This document shows, piece after piece, positions 47,877 through 60,003 of a stretch of DNA of 64,000 nucleotides. The notes beneath the pieces are model-generated. The model saw only the letters and a program-made list of their open reading frames with translations, was not told the DNA's origin and searched no databases. The position numbers and the translations under genes were made by a program. The stretch is from Hofstenia miamia (taxonomy: Eukaryota; Xenacoelomorpha; Acoela): positions 723,512 to 787,511 of the forward strand of contig SCFE01000040.1 of NCBI GenBank assembly GCA_004352715.1, given 5' to 3'. Every line of letters begins with the position of its first letter. Position 1 is the first letter of the stretch.

Positions 47877-47939
47877 CCATGGATCTCTGCGATGTTTACA
47901 TTTGTTATACACAAATGTAAACATCGCAAAGATCCATGG
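47877..47939. repeat. 29-bp perfect-like hairpin
   Basis: Arms 47877-47905 and 47911-47939 pair with one mismatch around a 5-nt loop (TATAC). Arms read CCATGGATCTCTGCGATG onward. TGGTTTGG occurs on both sides. It could be a foldback relic or a small-RNA precursor; the sequence alone cannot decide. Confidence 0.8.
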
Positions 47940-49396
47940 TTTGGCACGCTGATTTTGGATTAAAACTATTGCTGCATGATAAATAATTAGTACCCATGGA
48001 AATATAATATCACATTTCAGATGAGAAATAAGCAAACCAATAAGCGCAGGGCCACTTTATAAAATGTGTCATATATGATACGTTTTGTCTCTGGAGGTTA
48101 AAAGAGAAAATGCTTGCATTTATAGAGCTTTAATAAATAGTTCCTTTGTTTAACAGTTCCTCTTTCAAAAACAAGGACCTGCGTTTGTGTGAAGAACCAT
48201 AAAATTGAATCAATTTATTTTGTTTGCTTCAATAATTTATGTCACTAAATCTTTTAAAGTCCATTCTTATAATACATTTCTAAATGTTTCAACTAACCAG
48301 CACTAACATACAAACGTTATATGTAATGGGAATAAGTATGAAATACCAATTTTTTTCAGATTGCAGTACAAACAAAAGGAATGCTATATGTTAAGTATTA
48401 AAATCAAAATTTTAGTAAAACAGTAGCCTAGCGCAGCACTTCTAAACGGTGTCAAATTGTATTTACTAGTACTTGCAATCAACTTTTTTGCAAGTGACCA
48501 AGTATCTTTTTACCATGACTGTAAAGCTAGGCATCGCCCACTATCTTGCTTTAGAATTAAGGGAATTAAGAAAATTAATATTCATTCTGAAATCATTGTG
48601 TAGTGTAAGTAATGCAAGTAATTATTGTTAGGGTGTGGCACAGACATGGAAAATTACCGTTTCATTTAATTAAATGATTTGGATAAATGAAATTGTGTGC
48701 CTGCTTTGGGAGATTGTGAGCATGACATTTATACAATGCTGGTGAAATCTTGGACTGCCACTGTCACAAAGAAATGACTCTGCGCTGTGTGCATCATTAA
48801 AAGATATTTATTCAAAATAATTATTTTCTATATATACTGTAAATCTCTTATACAATAAACTAATATAATACTTAAAAATAACAAATAATCATTCTATGTT
48901 GAAACATGGACTTCTGTAATATTTATATCGCAGAAGTCCATGGTTAAGAGCCTGTATACCCGGCCCGTGCCAAGGAGTACAAAAGCACGTGCCCGGTACG
49001 GGCCCTACCCCAGGTTTTTTAGCTCATTAATTTGTATTAAGTACCAGAGCATTTATTTTAAACAACTGATTCTCTGCCTGATATCAATGCTCATATTTAG
49101 AATTTAGTTAACTATTTAATTTTTCATAAGTGAACACAATATATGTAAGTATATGCAACATTTGACATTGTTTAGCCTAAATGTAGGTAAAATCAATTTT
49201 TGAAGATGCAAAAACAGACATTTTTTCATGTTACTATCAGTGCCGACACGTAAATTTGTGGACCTGGTGCGGGATATCAATTCGGAGAACTCACTCTACA
49301 ATAATAATAAGTTTTATTTGCATTTTTGGAAAAAAAAATTGTATTGCACGGTGCGGTCGCAACCCCTCAGTGACGCCACTTGTTCCTACTGCACGG
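47940..49396. other. No gene seen; second hairpin and GC-rich palindrome
   Basis: 48905-48943 forms a hairpin (CATGGACTTCTG / CAGAAGTCCATG) related to the 47.9-kb one. 48959-49015 is a GC-rich palindromic stretch (CCCGGCCCGTGCC ... GGTACGGGCC) between CCTG and CAGG, perhaps a tiny hAT-type MITE. Confidence 0.5.
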
Positions 49397-50227
49397 CAGC
49401 ATTGTCAATGACCCTGGGTCACTTTTTGTTGGGTCATGGGTCACTTCTGGCGTGGGTCATAATTAAGACGAACTTTATAGCTAACTTCAAAAGCAATCTG
49501 GAACTGCCTTGTTTTCTCACTATATTAAAGACAAGAATTACTATGTATATTATATGGAGGCGACACGAATAAAAAATGCGTATGCAGGATGTAGGTACCA
49601 ACTAAGGCCATTATATATTTGTTTTCAAACGTGTTGTATTTTGCGTTGCATTGTTTTGAGATTAATAATACAAATTGTTTCCCATTTGGATACAACTCCA
49701 ACTCCTGCAAATAAAGGAAAAGTTGATCCTTTCGCTGCATTTTGTGCAGCGGTTTCTTCATCTCCTGTTGCTATGCTAGATCGACATCGCCTATCATCCG
49801 CCAAAGTTGTAGAAACCAAGCTGAATCAATATGCCGCAACCGTTTCATTGGTAGTGGCTTTCGAGCTAACCTTTAATCCACTCAAATAGTGAAATGATTT
49901 TAAGTATAAAATGCATTATTTGTATTTGGTTGATTAGCATACATATGTCATACAGCCTTTAGCTGCTGAAATCGAAATAACTTTCTCTGCCGTGGATCGA
50001 ATAATCACGCCTGACAGAAATAAACTCGAGGATGATACTGTGAAGTCACAAGTTGTCGTCAAAAAGGCGTTCAAAAACAAGTTTTTTTAGTTATAAGCTA
50101 ATTTGTTGCACTGGGTATATGAACAAAAAGTGTGTGGGTCCAATAATTTGCAGTGTGGGTCATGGGTCAAAATATTATAGGTCACGTGGGTCATGGGTCA
50201 AGTTTTGGTAGGTCATTGACAACACTG
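49397..50227 (+). mobile_element. Shrunken hAT transposon with terminal repeats and target duplication
   Basis: Left end CAGCATTGTCAATGACC at 49397, right end GGTCATTGACAACACTG at 50227. Flanking 8-bp sequences CTGCACGG and TTGCACAG match at 6 of 8 positions, as expected for an old target duplication. Subterminal GGGTCATGGGTCA units are present at both ends, a usual hAT feature. 831 bp long, holding only the transposase C-terminus. Confidence 0.85.
49690..50090 (+). pseudogene. hAT transposase C-terminal remnant with apparent intron
   Basis: First part (about 49690-49849): Pro/Ala-rich stretch with DPFAAFCAAV and LNQYAATVSL. Second part (49956-50090): PLAAEIEITFSAVDRIITPD then VKKAFKN, the hAT dimerisation signature, with the usual SER changed to EIE. 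GTAGTG at 49850 and CATACAG ending at 49955 make a plausible intron joining the two in frame. The N-terminal zinc finger and catalytic region are missing. Confidence 0.75.
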
Positions 50228-51719
50228 TTGCACAGCACCAACCAATGAGAGAATATTTCCTTTACGAAAATTTATATTTGCAACATGTTACTGTTGGCCT
50301 AACTAATTAAAGTAATTGATCAAAACTCTACGCATTCATTCGAAAGTAATTAAAAAAGGCTGTTCACACAAAATATACTTCATTGCAAAAAAATTACTGA
50401 CTTTTTTGAAACAGAACTTTTACATTTTTCAATATCTCGTTATTGATAGGTTCAACAAGAAATCTAAAAGCAAAAGTTGAAGTACGTGTAATGTTCCCAC
50501 CGCTTAGTAGTTTTGCATATAAATAGTTATCAAACACCCGCGAAAATTACATTTTAAAATTAGTGTTCACAAAACATGTAAAATAGTAGAGATTGTCTTG
50601 AATTTCTGTTTGTCGACGTGACAATAGCGAATCGGAGCGACCTAATGAGATTTTTGGCCATGCCCAAAGCTACCTTCCTCAAGAATATGAAGATTCTATG
50701 GAGAATGGTGGAACACTAAAGGTGCGTTCATACGAGAACCTTTCGATGTGCACCTTTTGATGAATTGCGTTCAGATGAGCATCTTTTTGATGTAGGCTTT
50801 TTTGATGCATCAGTCAACATTTGGTAATGTTCAGACGAGGGTCTTTTTGATGTACATCAATTTGATGAAATTGTGTTCAGACGAGAAATTATTTTGATGC
50901 ACGGCCACTTGTTTATTCATCAATTATGTAATAGGAATTGTGTTTTTCTATCACTGTGAAGATTACAATCAACACCTCAATTACTGATTCAAAACATTAA
51001 AATCAAAACGAATTTGATTGGATGTTTAATTCTATAGTCTATAGATATTGTTATATAATATTGCCAAGAATAAGTAGTTAATTACTGATTGTTCAAAAAA
51101 ATGAAATTACCTGTTTAAAGTTTCTAGAGCCCGGCAGTATACCAATACTGAAACCAATATCGCTATATTATGAGAATACCAAAACATAATGACGACGTGG
51201 TATCTTGCCTAAAACATTGATCAGTACAATATTTAAAAGTAGACTGTGTATTGTGTGCAAGGCCGCGGGTCAATGGTTTGCTGTATGAAAACTTGGAATG
51301 TTTCTGTTGGAGGCTAAGACAAAGCAGTTTGGAAAATTATGAAATTTGTTAAGAAAATTATATTAATAATACAGTTCTTACAATTATATGACTGATTAGT
51401 TCACAAAATGTTGTAAGTATTTTCAAAAAAACGAGCTACTTACAGATTTTTTCTTAAAAAATCAGATTAACAAAATGTGCTCATTCAGGTTAAGGTGCAT
51501 TTTTTTCTTTGCAATACAAAAATCATAATTATGAAATTAAATCTTTTTAATTGATATGCAGGAGGTCGAAAGGTCCATTCCATAGCATAAGTTGTTTATG
51601 CATTTAAAAGTTTTAATATTCTGGTGATATTAAACCTTGTTCCATGGATTGGCTTAAAATTCCATTTTACAGAAACTAATGTTCAATATTAGTAATAACT
51701 ATTCCATTTTAGTAGTAAG

Positions 51720-52115
51720 GGAGGCCGAGATGACACTTTTCTTTGATCTGATTGGTCGAGAGGTGGGTCGTAGGTCGTTCCACTCTGACTCATTTTCTGT
51801 GTTGGATCGTGGATATTGAGGGGGGTTTATAGTGACGTCACGTATAGTAATATACTTAATTTATGTGGGGAATTTAGTTTGCATGTTTTATTACACGTGT
51901 ACACTTGTTTCTTGTTAATATACGTGACATTGTATAGTAATTGATTCATATACTTTTACTAGTGACCTACTTATTTCATGTTGCCTAATGTAGTTTGCAT
52001 GCTTACTATTGTTTGCACTTCAGTGATTCATGTACCTGCTATACTGACTTAGTTATTTACATGGGGGCTAATTTAGTTTGCACTGCTTCACTTATTTTAT
52101 ATGGTCATTCTTGTT
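51720..52115 (-). repeat. Dispersed CRE/CCAAT repeat, copy 3
   Basis: Contains GATTGGTCGAGAG (CCAAT box on the minus strand, about 51751), CGTGGATATTGAGG, and GTGACGTCAC (about 51832), then about four degenerate units ending (A)TTTAGTTTGCATG at about 51867, 51985, 52070 and 52110. Nested inside the Harbinger-like element. Confidence 0.65.
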
Positions 52116-52367
52116 TGCATGCTTACATTCTTTATTACATTGTTTTTTCTGACATATGACATTGCTAGCTAGAAGGTTACCTCGTGTTTTGTAATGATAC
52201 ATTGCTGAATAATAATTTTCTTTTCTATAAAAAATTCCCTATGTTGCTAATGATTAATCACTGACATTTAATTCGTTTTTTCGGGAAATCTAAACATTAC
52301 ATACAAAAGGATACATTTTGTTTTCAAATACACTTAATTGATATAACCGTGGTATGCTACAATTAAC

Positions 52368-52371
<4 letters not shown>

Positions 52372-52409
<38 letters not shown>
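52372..52409. repeat. TA microsatellite
   Basis: About 19 TA units. Similar tracts occur at 46083-46130, 57308-57348, 57629-57648 and 62831-62848. Confidence 0.95.
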
Positions 52410-52412
<3 letters not shown>

Positions 52413-53783
52413 AAATATACTATTGATTTTTCACAGCCATACCAATACCGCGGTATTTTATGTGACCCAAACCGAACCTACTCCAAAATTGTTTATTCTG
52501 CTGGGCCCTAAAAGTTTCGTTGTAATTATACAATTGAACAATATAATTAAATTTCAGTACATGCTTGAATAGTTTTATAAGTAATTTTAATTAGTTCTAC
52601 ACGCAAGAAAAAATATTGACAATTCAGTAGCATAATTTGGGAAAAATCAAGATTGCTTCATTGAAAGGAATAACTTCTTTTTGTTAAAAAATTGGAACAT
52701 TTAGAATTCAATATCGTCATGGTTCATTTTGAAGTAAAATAGTTGAGCTTCAAAATTATCGTAATTAAAGACTCACGGCTACTTGAGACAATCTGTCCCT
52801 AAAACAAAGTCGTTAATTACTGATCGTTCAAATGAATAATGTGCGTTCAGATGAGGATCATTTGAACTATGTCAAAAGATGCAAGCTGTTTCTGCATCAA
52901 TTTGAAGTTGTGTGTTCAGAGGAGCATCTTTTTGATGTATATCAAATGATATACATCAAAAGCTTCTCGTCTGAACTCGCCTTAAGAAGGCGAAGCGGAA
53001 GGTTGGATTCGAAAGAAGTCGAACTTCGCAAATTGCTCTTCATAACTCAACTTTTTTCTAGCCAAAATGAACGCGACGCATTTGTACAACAAACTGGGAT
53101 GTCTGTGGATAGTTCAAAAGTTTGCAGATCTCTAAATCCTCCACCATTTCGAAACAAATTGCAAAAATTGTACCCGACATCACACCTTTTCATGAGAAAA
53201 AAGGATGGACTTCGCACAGACTTGGAGAAGCAATAATTTTGTGGATGTTTTTCTCACAATGAATGCGTTTTCCATTACATCGCAATAAAGTTTCACAATA
53301 GTGCTCAGCAAACAGCAGCAAGCCAATGAAAAAATGTCGGAAATTCAGCGCTAAAATTATGGTATGGACGCTTTATCTTTTAAAGGATTTTATTTGAAAA
53401 TTTTAGATGGGTCAGGTACAATTAATAGCCAGAAGTACTATCAAGTTATCCGCGGACTTCTATGACTATGCAAACACACTCCTCTATCCAGATAGCTGGA
53501 TTCTGGAGCAGGACGGTGCAACGTCCCATACTTCGCAGTTTACCTGAAACTTTTTTGGGAACTTGACATTGAAATCCTACAATAACCCCCTAATTCTTCA
53601 GACATTAATCCCGTGCAAAATGTCTGGAGGTATTTTACAGATTATTTTAAGAAAAAATATCCGAAAACGAAACAAGAATTGATCAATTATGTTCAAGAAT
53701 CTCAACATTTAATAACGGCAGAGACAAGGACAAATTTAATGAAATTGATTTCCAGACGTTTATCGAAAACATGCTTTAACTCT

Positions 53784-54793
53784 TGATCTGATACGTTTGT
53801 TACAAATAATTCAAGCAAAAAAAGTTCGTGTACTTATCTCTAACCGTTTTTTTTTAAATAATGTTTCCGGAGTCTCATTTTTTTGCAATGAAGTATAGAA
53901 TAGTCTTTTACGTCTTTTTGGTAATTCAATTATTGCTGTAAGAAATGCTGTGTCTTAATGAAATCCATTCTAAAATGAACGATTGAGCAGATTAAAATCA
54001 CTAGTGCGCGCTTGACAAAATTTTGATAAACAATTTAATTTGTAAATGATATAGTTGTTAAATTATAAAATCAACAGTGCGCGCTTACCCTAAGCCCGCG
54101 CACAAACAATACAAGATCGAATATCTACATGTCATTTTGCGGGTATATATCATCAGTATGTTCATCAATGGGACAGAAAATAAATTTTGAGAAATTATTT
54201 TTTATTTGCTATGTGACCAAAAAGCCATTCGGTAACGGAATTTCACCAAGTTAACATGACTTTTACAGGTAGTATTATATTCATCATAACGTACTTATCC
54301 TCTATGAAAATACATATGCGATGAATATTATATGGCTTTATAGTTAGCTAACTATGTAATCACCAAATATTGTCTTAGTTGAAAAAATAATTCTATTACA
54401 AATTAAGAAATAATAGGTGCAACACGGTAATGGAATTTCATTTGCTTATCAGGTCCTATGGCTTGACATGTGTTCTCCTTTCTTTTAATTTCTACCTTTA
54501 TTCTTCATAATTGTATTAATGTCAATGCTAATTAACCTTTTTAGGCTCATATACTTCGGTACAGAAGGACTACATACATTATTAAATAGAAATTCCACGT
54601 GAGTTAGCAATGACTAATTTTTATTAGACCCCCTACAGTCCTTCAATGGCTAAGGTAGGCAGCTCTCAATATATTCCTAGCTAAGTCTAACAATGAGTCA
54701 GTAGTACATTTGGCTCGGTTAATACAATTTTTGAAAAACATGGCGAAAGCTGTTAATCTCTTAATCACATAGGCTGATTAAACGAATGACTAA
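53784..54793. other. No gene seen
   Basis: AGTGCGCGCTT occurs twice about 78 bp apart (54002 and 54079) in AT-rich DNA. Nothing else recognised. Confidence 0.5.
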
Positions 54794-55030
54794 CGCCAGA
54801 TTTCATTCACTGCCTATTCTAAGGCACCTGAAGCGACTGAATCTTTAACCCCAGAACATGTGATAGTACTGGGATCAAGTAAAACTGTTTTGAAGCCTGG
54901 AATCTATTTAGCGGACCTCTGTCCAATTGAGGAAGAGCTTTCCATTGTATCCTATATGGCTACCGTGTGTTGTAGTTTCAAGGGTAAACGCTGGAAACTC
55001 ACCCTCCAACTGAGATACCAAAGAGAATGA
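54794..55030 (+). pseudogene. Short protein-like open frame, unknown
   Basis: A 78-codon frame without ATG start, less AT-rich than its surroundings, reading TPEHVIVLGSSKTVLKPGIY then LADLCPIEEELS. The composition looks like real coding sequence. It faintly recalls the linker between protease and RT in gypsy elements, but I cannot assign it. Confidence 0.3.
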
Positions 55031-55300
55031 TGTTAGCCAAAAGGAAATTTAAAACCTGCTCTGGGTAAGTTCTGAGCCACAGGTCAGCGTTGCAAACAGC
55101 TCTAGACTGCCTTTATACATTTTGATTCAATGATCCACTGCTTGTCATGAGATTGAATTACAGTACATAATAAATTAAAATTTCATCCCTTCTGGAAACG
55201 CCTTTTCTTAATTTCATCGCTTTTCTACATTCAAAAGTTCTAAGAATATAATTACGGTTGAATTTATATCAAATATTTCATTAAAAAGCTTTTTGGATCG
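55031..55300. other. No gene seen
   Basis: AT-rich flank of repeat family B. Confidence 0.4.
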
Positions 55301-55790
55301 ATATTCAGATTTTTGTGAGAAATAAAATCATGTGATTCCATTAGCCTTAAATAGCCTGATACTATTTTAGAGGACAAACGGTTTTTCACATTTTCTAAGT
55401 ATTTTCACTGAGTTTATTAGAAATTTAGGAAATCGTGAAACTTGGACAAATCTATTGGTCAATGTATTCGAATAAAGGTGTTGTTGCCTAAAATACTTTA
55501 AAAGATCAACTATTTTTCTTTCAAAATTTAGATTTTAAAGAAGATTAAAATTCTCATCATACCTAGCGTTCATATAAGTAAAGGGTTTAAGTGCATTTGA
55601 GCAGCAGCGAACAGTAACTGTTTCCCTATATGTAGATAGTCGTCGCAAACCCATTGAAACGTGCCGTGCCTCATTGGGACAGTGTAGGGTCGCGGTTTGA
55701 GAACGAAATGAAAGAGGAGACTCTGATCTATCGGTTAGTCATGTGGTGCTTTCACATTTTAGATGTTTTTATTAGTTTTAATGCTGTAAC
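55301..55790 (+). repeat. Repeat family B, copy 2
   Basis: Resembles about 37480-37800: AAATCGTGAAAC followed by CTATTGGTCAATGTATTCGAA, CATCATACCTAGCGTTCATA, and GAAATGAAAGAGGAG with GTGGTGCTTTCACATTTTAG. Strongly diverged and with blocks in a different order. No coding. Confidence 0.4.
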
Positions 55791-57303
55791 TATTTAACAA
55801 TCTTTTCAAACACCATAAAATACTTTAGTAAATTCTTGAGCAGTTTAAGGTAAAATTAAAATAACCATTTAATTGTTAACGTGAGGTTCTAAGACATTTT
55901 CCAAATCTAGAATATTTTCATTACATTACAGTATTGAATATTAAAACATTTTCTTAACAATGTTGGATATTAGATCGGATTTGCAAATATTCATACAGTG
56001 GAAATGCGCATTTTTGTTTTATCTGGTTTAGATGTACAAGTAGAGGTATTATTCACTATCTCTGTGTTTGGGTTCTCGAGTACTCTAAATATTAAGGTTT
56101 TGCTGTTTTTTACTTGTGTTATGTATTCTGATAAGTGAGTTGCTGAGCACATTGCACTTGTCGGGAGAACATTTAGCGAGATTATGACATTGTTAATTAG
56201 TTTCACAGAATCGATGGTTTGCCTCTTTGCTTCTCTAGCCACATTGATAGACAAGGACCTGAAGGAGACAAAATAAGTCGACATTCAATCCGCAATGAAA
56301 AAATTATGTGTTTTGGAATGCACGTCAAATAATTGAATATCCTCAAATATTTGAGCTATTCCTGCAAATGTTTTATCTTTGTCTTAGAAGGTAAAATGGA
56401 GTGGTTCTTCTCAATGTAAATGAATTTCATAAATATGCCCAATGCCTATTTTAATGCCTGCCTGCCTATTTGCAGTAATATAAACAACATAAAGCCGAAA
56501 AACACTTACCACAGGCCAGTATTTGATGTAACATGTCAATTTAAGTTGTCATATAAAAGAATTACCTTTGAAAAAATTTTATTTTTTAAAAATTGTAAAA
56601 ATTACATTCAAATAAAATGAGTCCATTCACAATAAACCATCCATTTTCTACATTTTAAAATTAATGATTTGACTGCACAAAAATCAGAGAATATAGACCC
56701 ACACAAGTAGACATAGAGGTCTAAATTTCTACTTTGAGATGAAACATTTCTAAAAATTGAATACACTTCTATCCTTGTTTGTTGCGAAGCCAATTGAATG
56801 TTTGTAGGTACATAAAACTGAAGTAATCTTTGATATTCCGTTTATTACATGCTTTGGACATAATTTTACACCAATCCTCTACCTCGCAAGAATATTTTTT
56901 TGATTCTCTGCAAATCACCAGGTGTGATTAAAGTAGGCTTTGATATGCCTTAAAAATGTAAGCAAAAACAGATTTATATACCTTCTCGATAGTTATTATA
57001 TACCCTCAATAGTTATTTCCTCACCGTCTAAAATTTTTTTGCATTATATCAGGGCTGTAGATGTCTCAGAAAATGTTGAGCCGACCGAGCCCAAGCTCTA
57101 TTAAGTTCTTAATGTGCCTGACCCAAAATAAATCTGTATCAGAATGAGACCTAACCAAAATATCAATACTTCTAAATGCTTTTGCTTTATGAACACTATA
57201 TATAAAAATATTTGAAAGATAAGCCCATAAAGAACATATTATGAAATAGTTATATACAAGCAGTGCTAGAAAGTAATGATTTTATAATGAAATCTAACAA
57301 ATG

Positions 57304-57351
<48 letters not shown>

Positions 57352-58500
57352 CTCCTAAAAGCCTGTATGCATGTTGTATTTCAATGACTCAATCATACCC
57401 CGCATTAACTTGAAACATTGACCAAACCCATTTTTATATTTTTATACCTCATTATTATTCTTATTCTTATTACTCAACCCAACTCAATCAAAAAATTTGC
57501 AAGAAATTAATTGTAATTTAAGACATTATCAATCCTAACTATAATTTGAGCTGTTAGCATTTTTACTTAAAAAAATGGACTGGTTAATTATGGGTAAGGC
57601 TAATAGTTACATTTTTTTTGAGACATCAATATATATATATATATATATAAATTTTGCATTCTCCTCAATTTTAAACCGCAAAAAAGCGATACGTCGTTTG
57701 TAACACAGTTTTTTTTTCAGAAATTGTTGTTTGTAATGAAGATTCACAATTTGTACTTACAAACTGTATGTTACAAACTGCGAATGTAAATATATATATA
57801 TATAAAGCCCCTAAAATTGAATGATTTATATTTTTTATACTCTATGCATAACATAATGAAATTTGAAAAGAGTAACTTATATATTCTAGCAGTTTTGGTC
57901 GATTTAAATCATTGATTTTAATCTGATTTAAATCAGGATTTAAATCAAAGCACGTAATTAGTTCAATTTTTTAGTTAAATCAAGTACACTAAAAGAGATA
58001 CAAGTAGTGTATTCTAATTGCATTGAAGTAATTGCCCTGATACTTTTGAGTGTTTACAAAGGTTAATAAATAAATAGATTTTTTTATTTTGCATGTCTCT
58101 TTGTACATGTAGTTCTATTTAGTAGAGACTAATCCTAAACATTTAAATTTAATAATTTTATTTGAACTGTATTCCATATTGATACTATAATGGGAATCCT
58201 ATAGGATGGGATGGAACAGGAATTGATTGCAATGGGATGGGCTGGGATAAGAAAATATGTCATATGGACAAGCCTGGTAATCCAGAAGAGCATTATATAG
58301 GTTATCATTGCATTTTCTGGAAATACGATTTATTTTGTTATGGATGGGGGCTGTTCTAAGAATTCTGCTGTTACTGTAGCAGTCAACTGACTGAACTGTT
58401 GGTGCAACCAGAAGTTTGAATACTAAGACCGGTTTAGTCATGATAATCCTCTGGCAACCCCTAACAGTCATAGTGCTGATCTGTGTTGAGTCTGATCAGA
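55791..58500. other. No gene seen; microsatellites and palindromes
   Basis: TA tracts at 57308-57348 and 57629-57648. At about 57690-57780, TTTGTAACACAG...and...TGTTACAAAC form an inverted pair. At 57898-57955 the palindrome GATTTAAATC or a variant recurs four times within 50 bp. CAGGGCTGTAGATGTCTC at 57050 resembles a hAT end without a partner found. Confidence 0.45.
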
Positions 58501-58600
58501 AGAGTGAAGGCGAAGGTAGAACTTCAGTTGATATGGTTACGCCTCTTCCGAGAGTGAAGGCGAAGGTAGAACTTCAGTTGAGAGGGTTACGCCTCTTCCG
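58501..58600 (+). repeat. 50-bp tandem duplication
   Basis: Two exact-length units (58501-58550, 58551-58600) starting AGAGTGAAGGCGAAGGTAGA and ending TTACGCCTCTTCCG, differing at two bases. GC content is higher than the surroundings. Confidence 0.95.
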
Positions 58601-59654
58601 CTTTTGCCAACTAAGGCCACTGAAGGTTGTAGTTTAGTGAGCGCCTGCTACAACCAAAAATCTACTGTGACACAGCAAATGCTGGTCCTTTACTTATTCC
58701 ATAGGCTAAAATATAGAGTTATCCCTGACATGACGTCTTTACGAGATCACCATAGCTCAGGGACCAGCTGCAGTGTTTTACTGCGCTGTCGTCTGTCCAC
58801 CACAAACTAAACGGACAGGCTTCGTGACAGTCCCCGCCTCCATGTGTACAAAGTATACGTGACATAACTTTCATTTACTATATTGCTTAAGGTCCTCTGT
58901 TGATACGGAAAAAGAAAAACAATAGGATATATCAATGATAAAGGACGCTGTGTATTGACGAAAGCCTAGTGTAGCTGAAATTAAATCGAATTTTTTTTCA
59001 TTTGATCAAGAAGGAAGTCGTACCCACTTGATCAGAATTGAATACTTGTTCTACAAATCTTGCATATCAAAGAGAATGTCTAATATTATTGTATAAGCAA
59101 AGTTGTGAGCCATTTTATTTTCAATCTATATAAAGATCTGCAATCAAAAAAGGAATTTTTAAAAAATAATTGCACGTTTGTATCCAACTTATCTCCAGCA
59201 GATTCAATGTGTTCTGCAAAGCAAAGGTTCACGCAATAGATTTTATTGAAAATGGTCTTATTGTATTTTTAGTACTTTGTCATACATCATTTCTTTGTTC
59301 CTAAGACATTTAAAACATAAAAATTTATAAATGTCCCGTTTATTTTAGACAAAAGTGCATTTTCTTAATTATGTAATTCTTAGCTAAACACAAATAGTAC
59401 TCTTTTTTTGATACGTGTTATAGATAATCACTAACAAGTAAGATGCATGAAAAATCATAATGCATTGATAAAGTAAACATATGCTTAAGAGTTGTTAAAA
59501 AAGAATGTCCACCGATCAATAGTATATGATATGATGTGAAGCAAGTAGTTGTAATACATAAATTATAGCAGATGTTTGACTTTTGTGTGATGGGTTGTTT
59601 GATCTTTTTTGTAGTGTTGCAACAAAAGGCATGTATGTTTGTGCTCAATTCAAA
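58601..59654. other. No gene seen
   Basis: 58601-58860 is more GC-rich and may be an undetermined repeat. The rest is AT-rich without frames of note. Confidence 0.45.
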
Positions 59655-59662
59655 TATAATAA

Positions 59663-59995
59663 CAGACTTGTCAACGAGTCGAAGTTTCTAGGCTCGGCTC
59701 GGTTCAGCTCGGCTCGAATTGGCTCGTCATAAAAGAAACTTTCAATGAGGTTCGTTTTTGTTGGATATTTTTTTAAAAATATTGCGCTCCCAGAATTTTT
59801 CACATAATTCTTCCTATTATTTAATGAACATTTCTAAAATAAGATTATAAAAAGTTATATTGAATGAAAAAATAAGAAAAATCTGCATAATCAAATTAAC
59901 AAGTAGAACTATAAATTTACTTTACCTAAAAAGGGCTCGTTTTATATCTAATGCAGTGCCCAATGTCAAGTCAGCTCGGTTCGTTGACAAGTCTG
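59663..59995. mobile_element. hAT-type MITE, 333 bp, perfect 8-bp target duplication
   Basis: Inverted ends CAGACTTGTCAACGAG (left) and TCGTTGACAAGTCTG (right). Target duplication TATAATAA at 59655-59662 and 59996-60003 is perfect. Left interior has repeated GGCTCGG units. No coding. A young-looking insertion. Confidence 0.92.
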
Positions 59996-60003
59996 TATAA
60001 TAA

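Larger units (their letters stand above)
50720..52982. mobile_element. Harbinger-like non-autonomous transposon, 2263 bp, TAA duplication
   Basis: Flanked by TAA at 50717-50719 and 52983-52985. Ends AGGTGCGTTCATACGAGAAC and (reverse complement) AGGCGAGTTCAGACGAGAAG are inverted repeats. Both ends carry several units of GTTCAGACGAG..CTTTTTGATGTACATCAA (four on the left to about 50910, two to three on the right from about 52840). A TWA duplication is typical of PIF/Harbinger. No transposase frame inside; it contains a copy of the CRE/CCAAT repeat and a TA microsatellite. Confidence 0.75.
50640..53783 (+). pseudogene. Tc1-type transposase, interrupted by a Harbinger-like element
   Basis: N-terminal part ends MENGGTL at 50719. 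Across the inserted element it continues RRRSGRLDSKEVELRKLL (from about 52986), the GRPR-like box of Tc1 DNA-binding domains, and runs open to 53236. The catalytic part (about 53325-53783, several frames) shows KIMVW, EQDGATSHT with the second Asp, and SDINPVQNVW, where the DD34E glutamate (PIENxW) is Gln. Stops and frameshifts add to this, so it is inactive. Terminal repeats were not found. Confidence 0.8.

Noticed and set aside
49228-49572. 114-codon frame overlapping the hAT left end
   Set aside because: It runs across the transposon border at 49397, so it cannot be an ancestral gene.
52832-52980. N-terminal part of the 134-codon frame as Tc1 coding sequence
   Set aside because: This part is the subterminal repeat of the Harbinger-like element; only the part after 52985 is Tc1.
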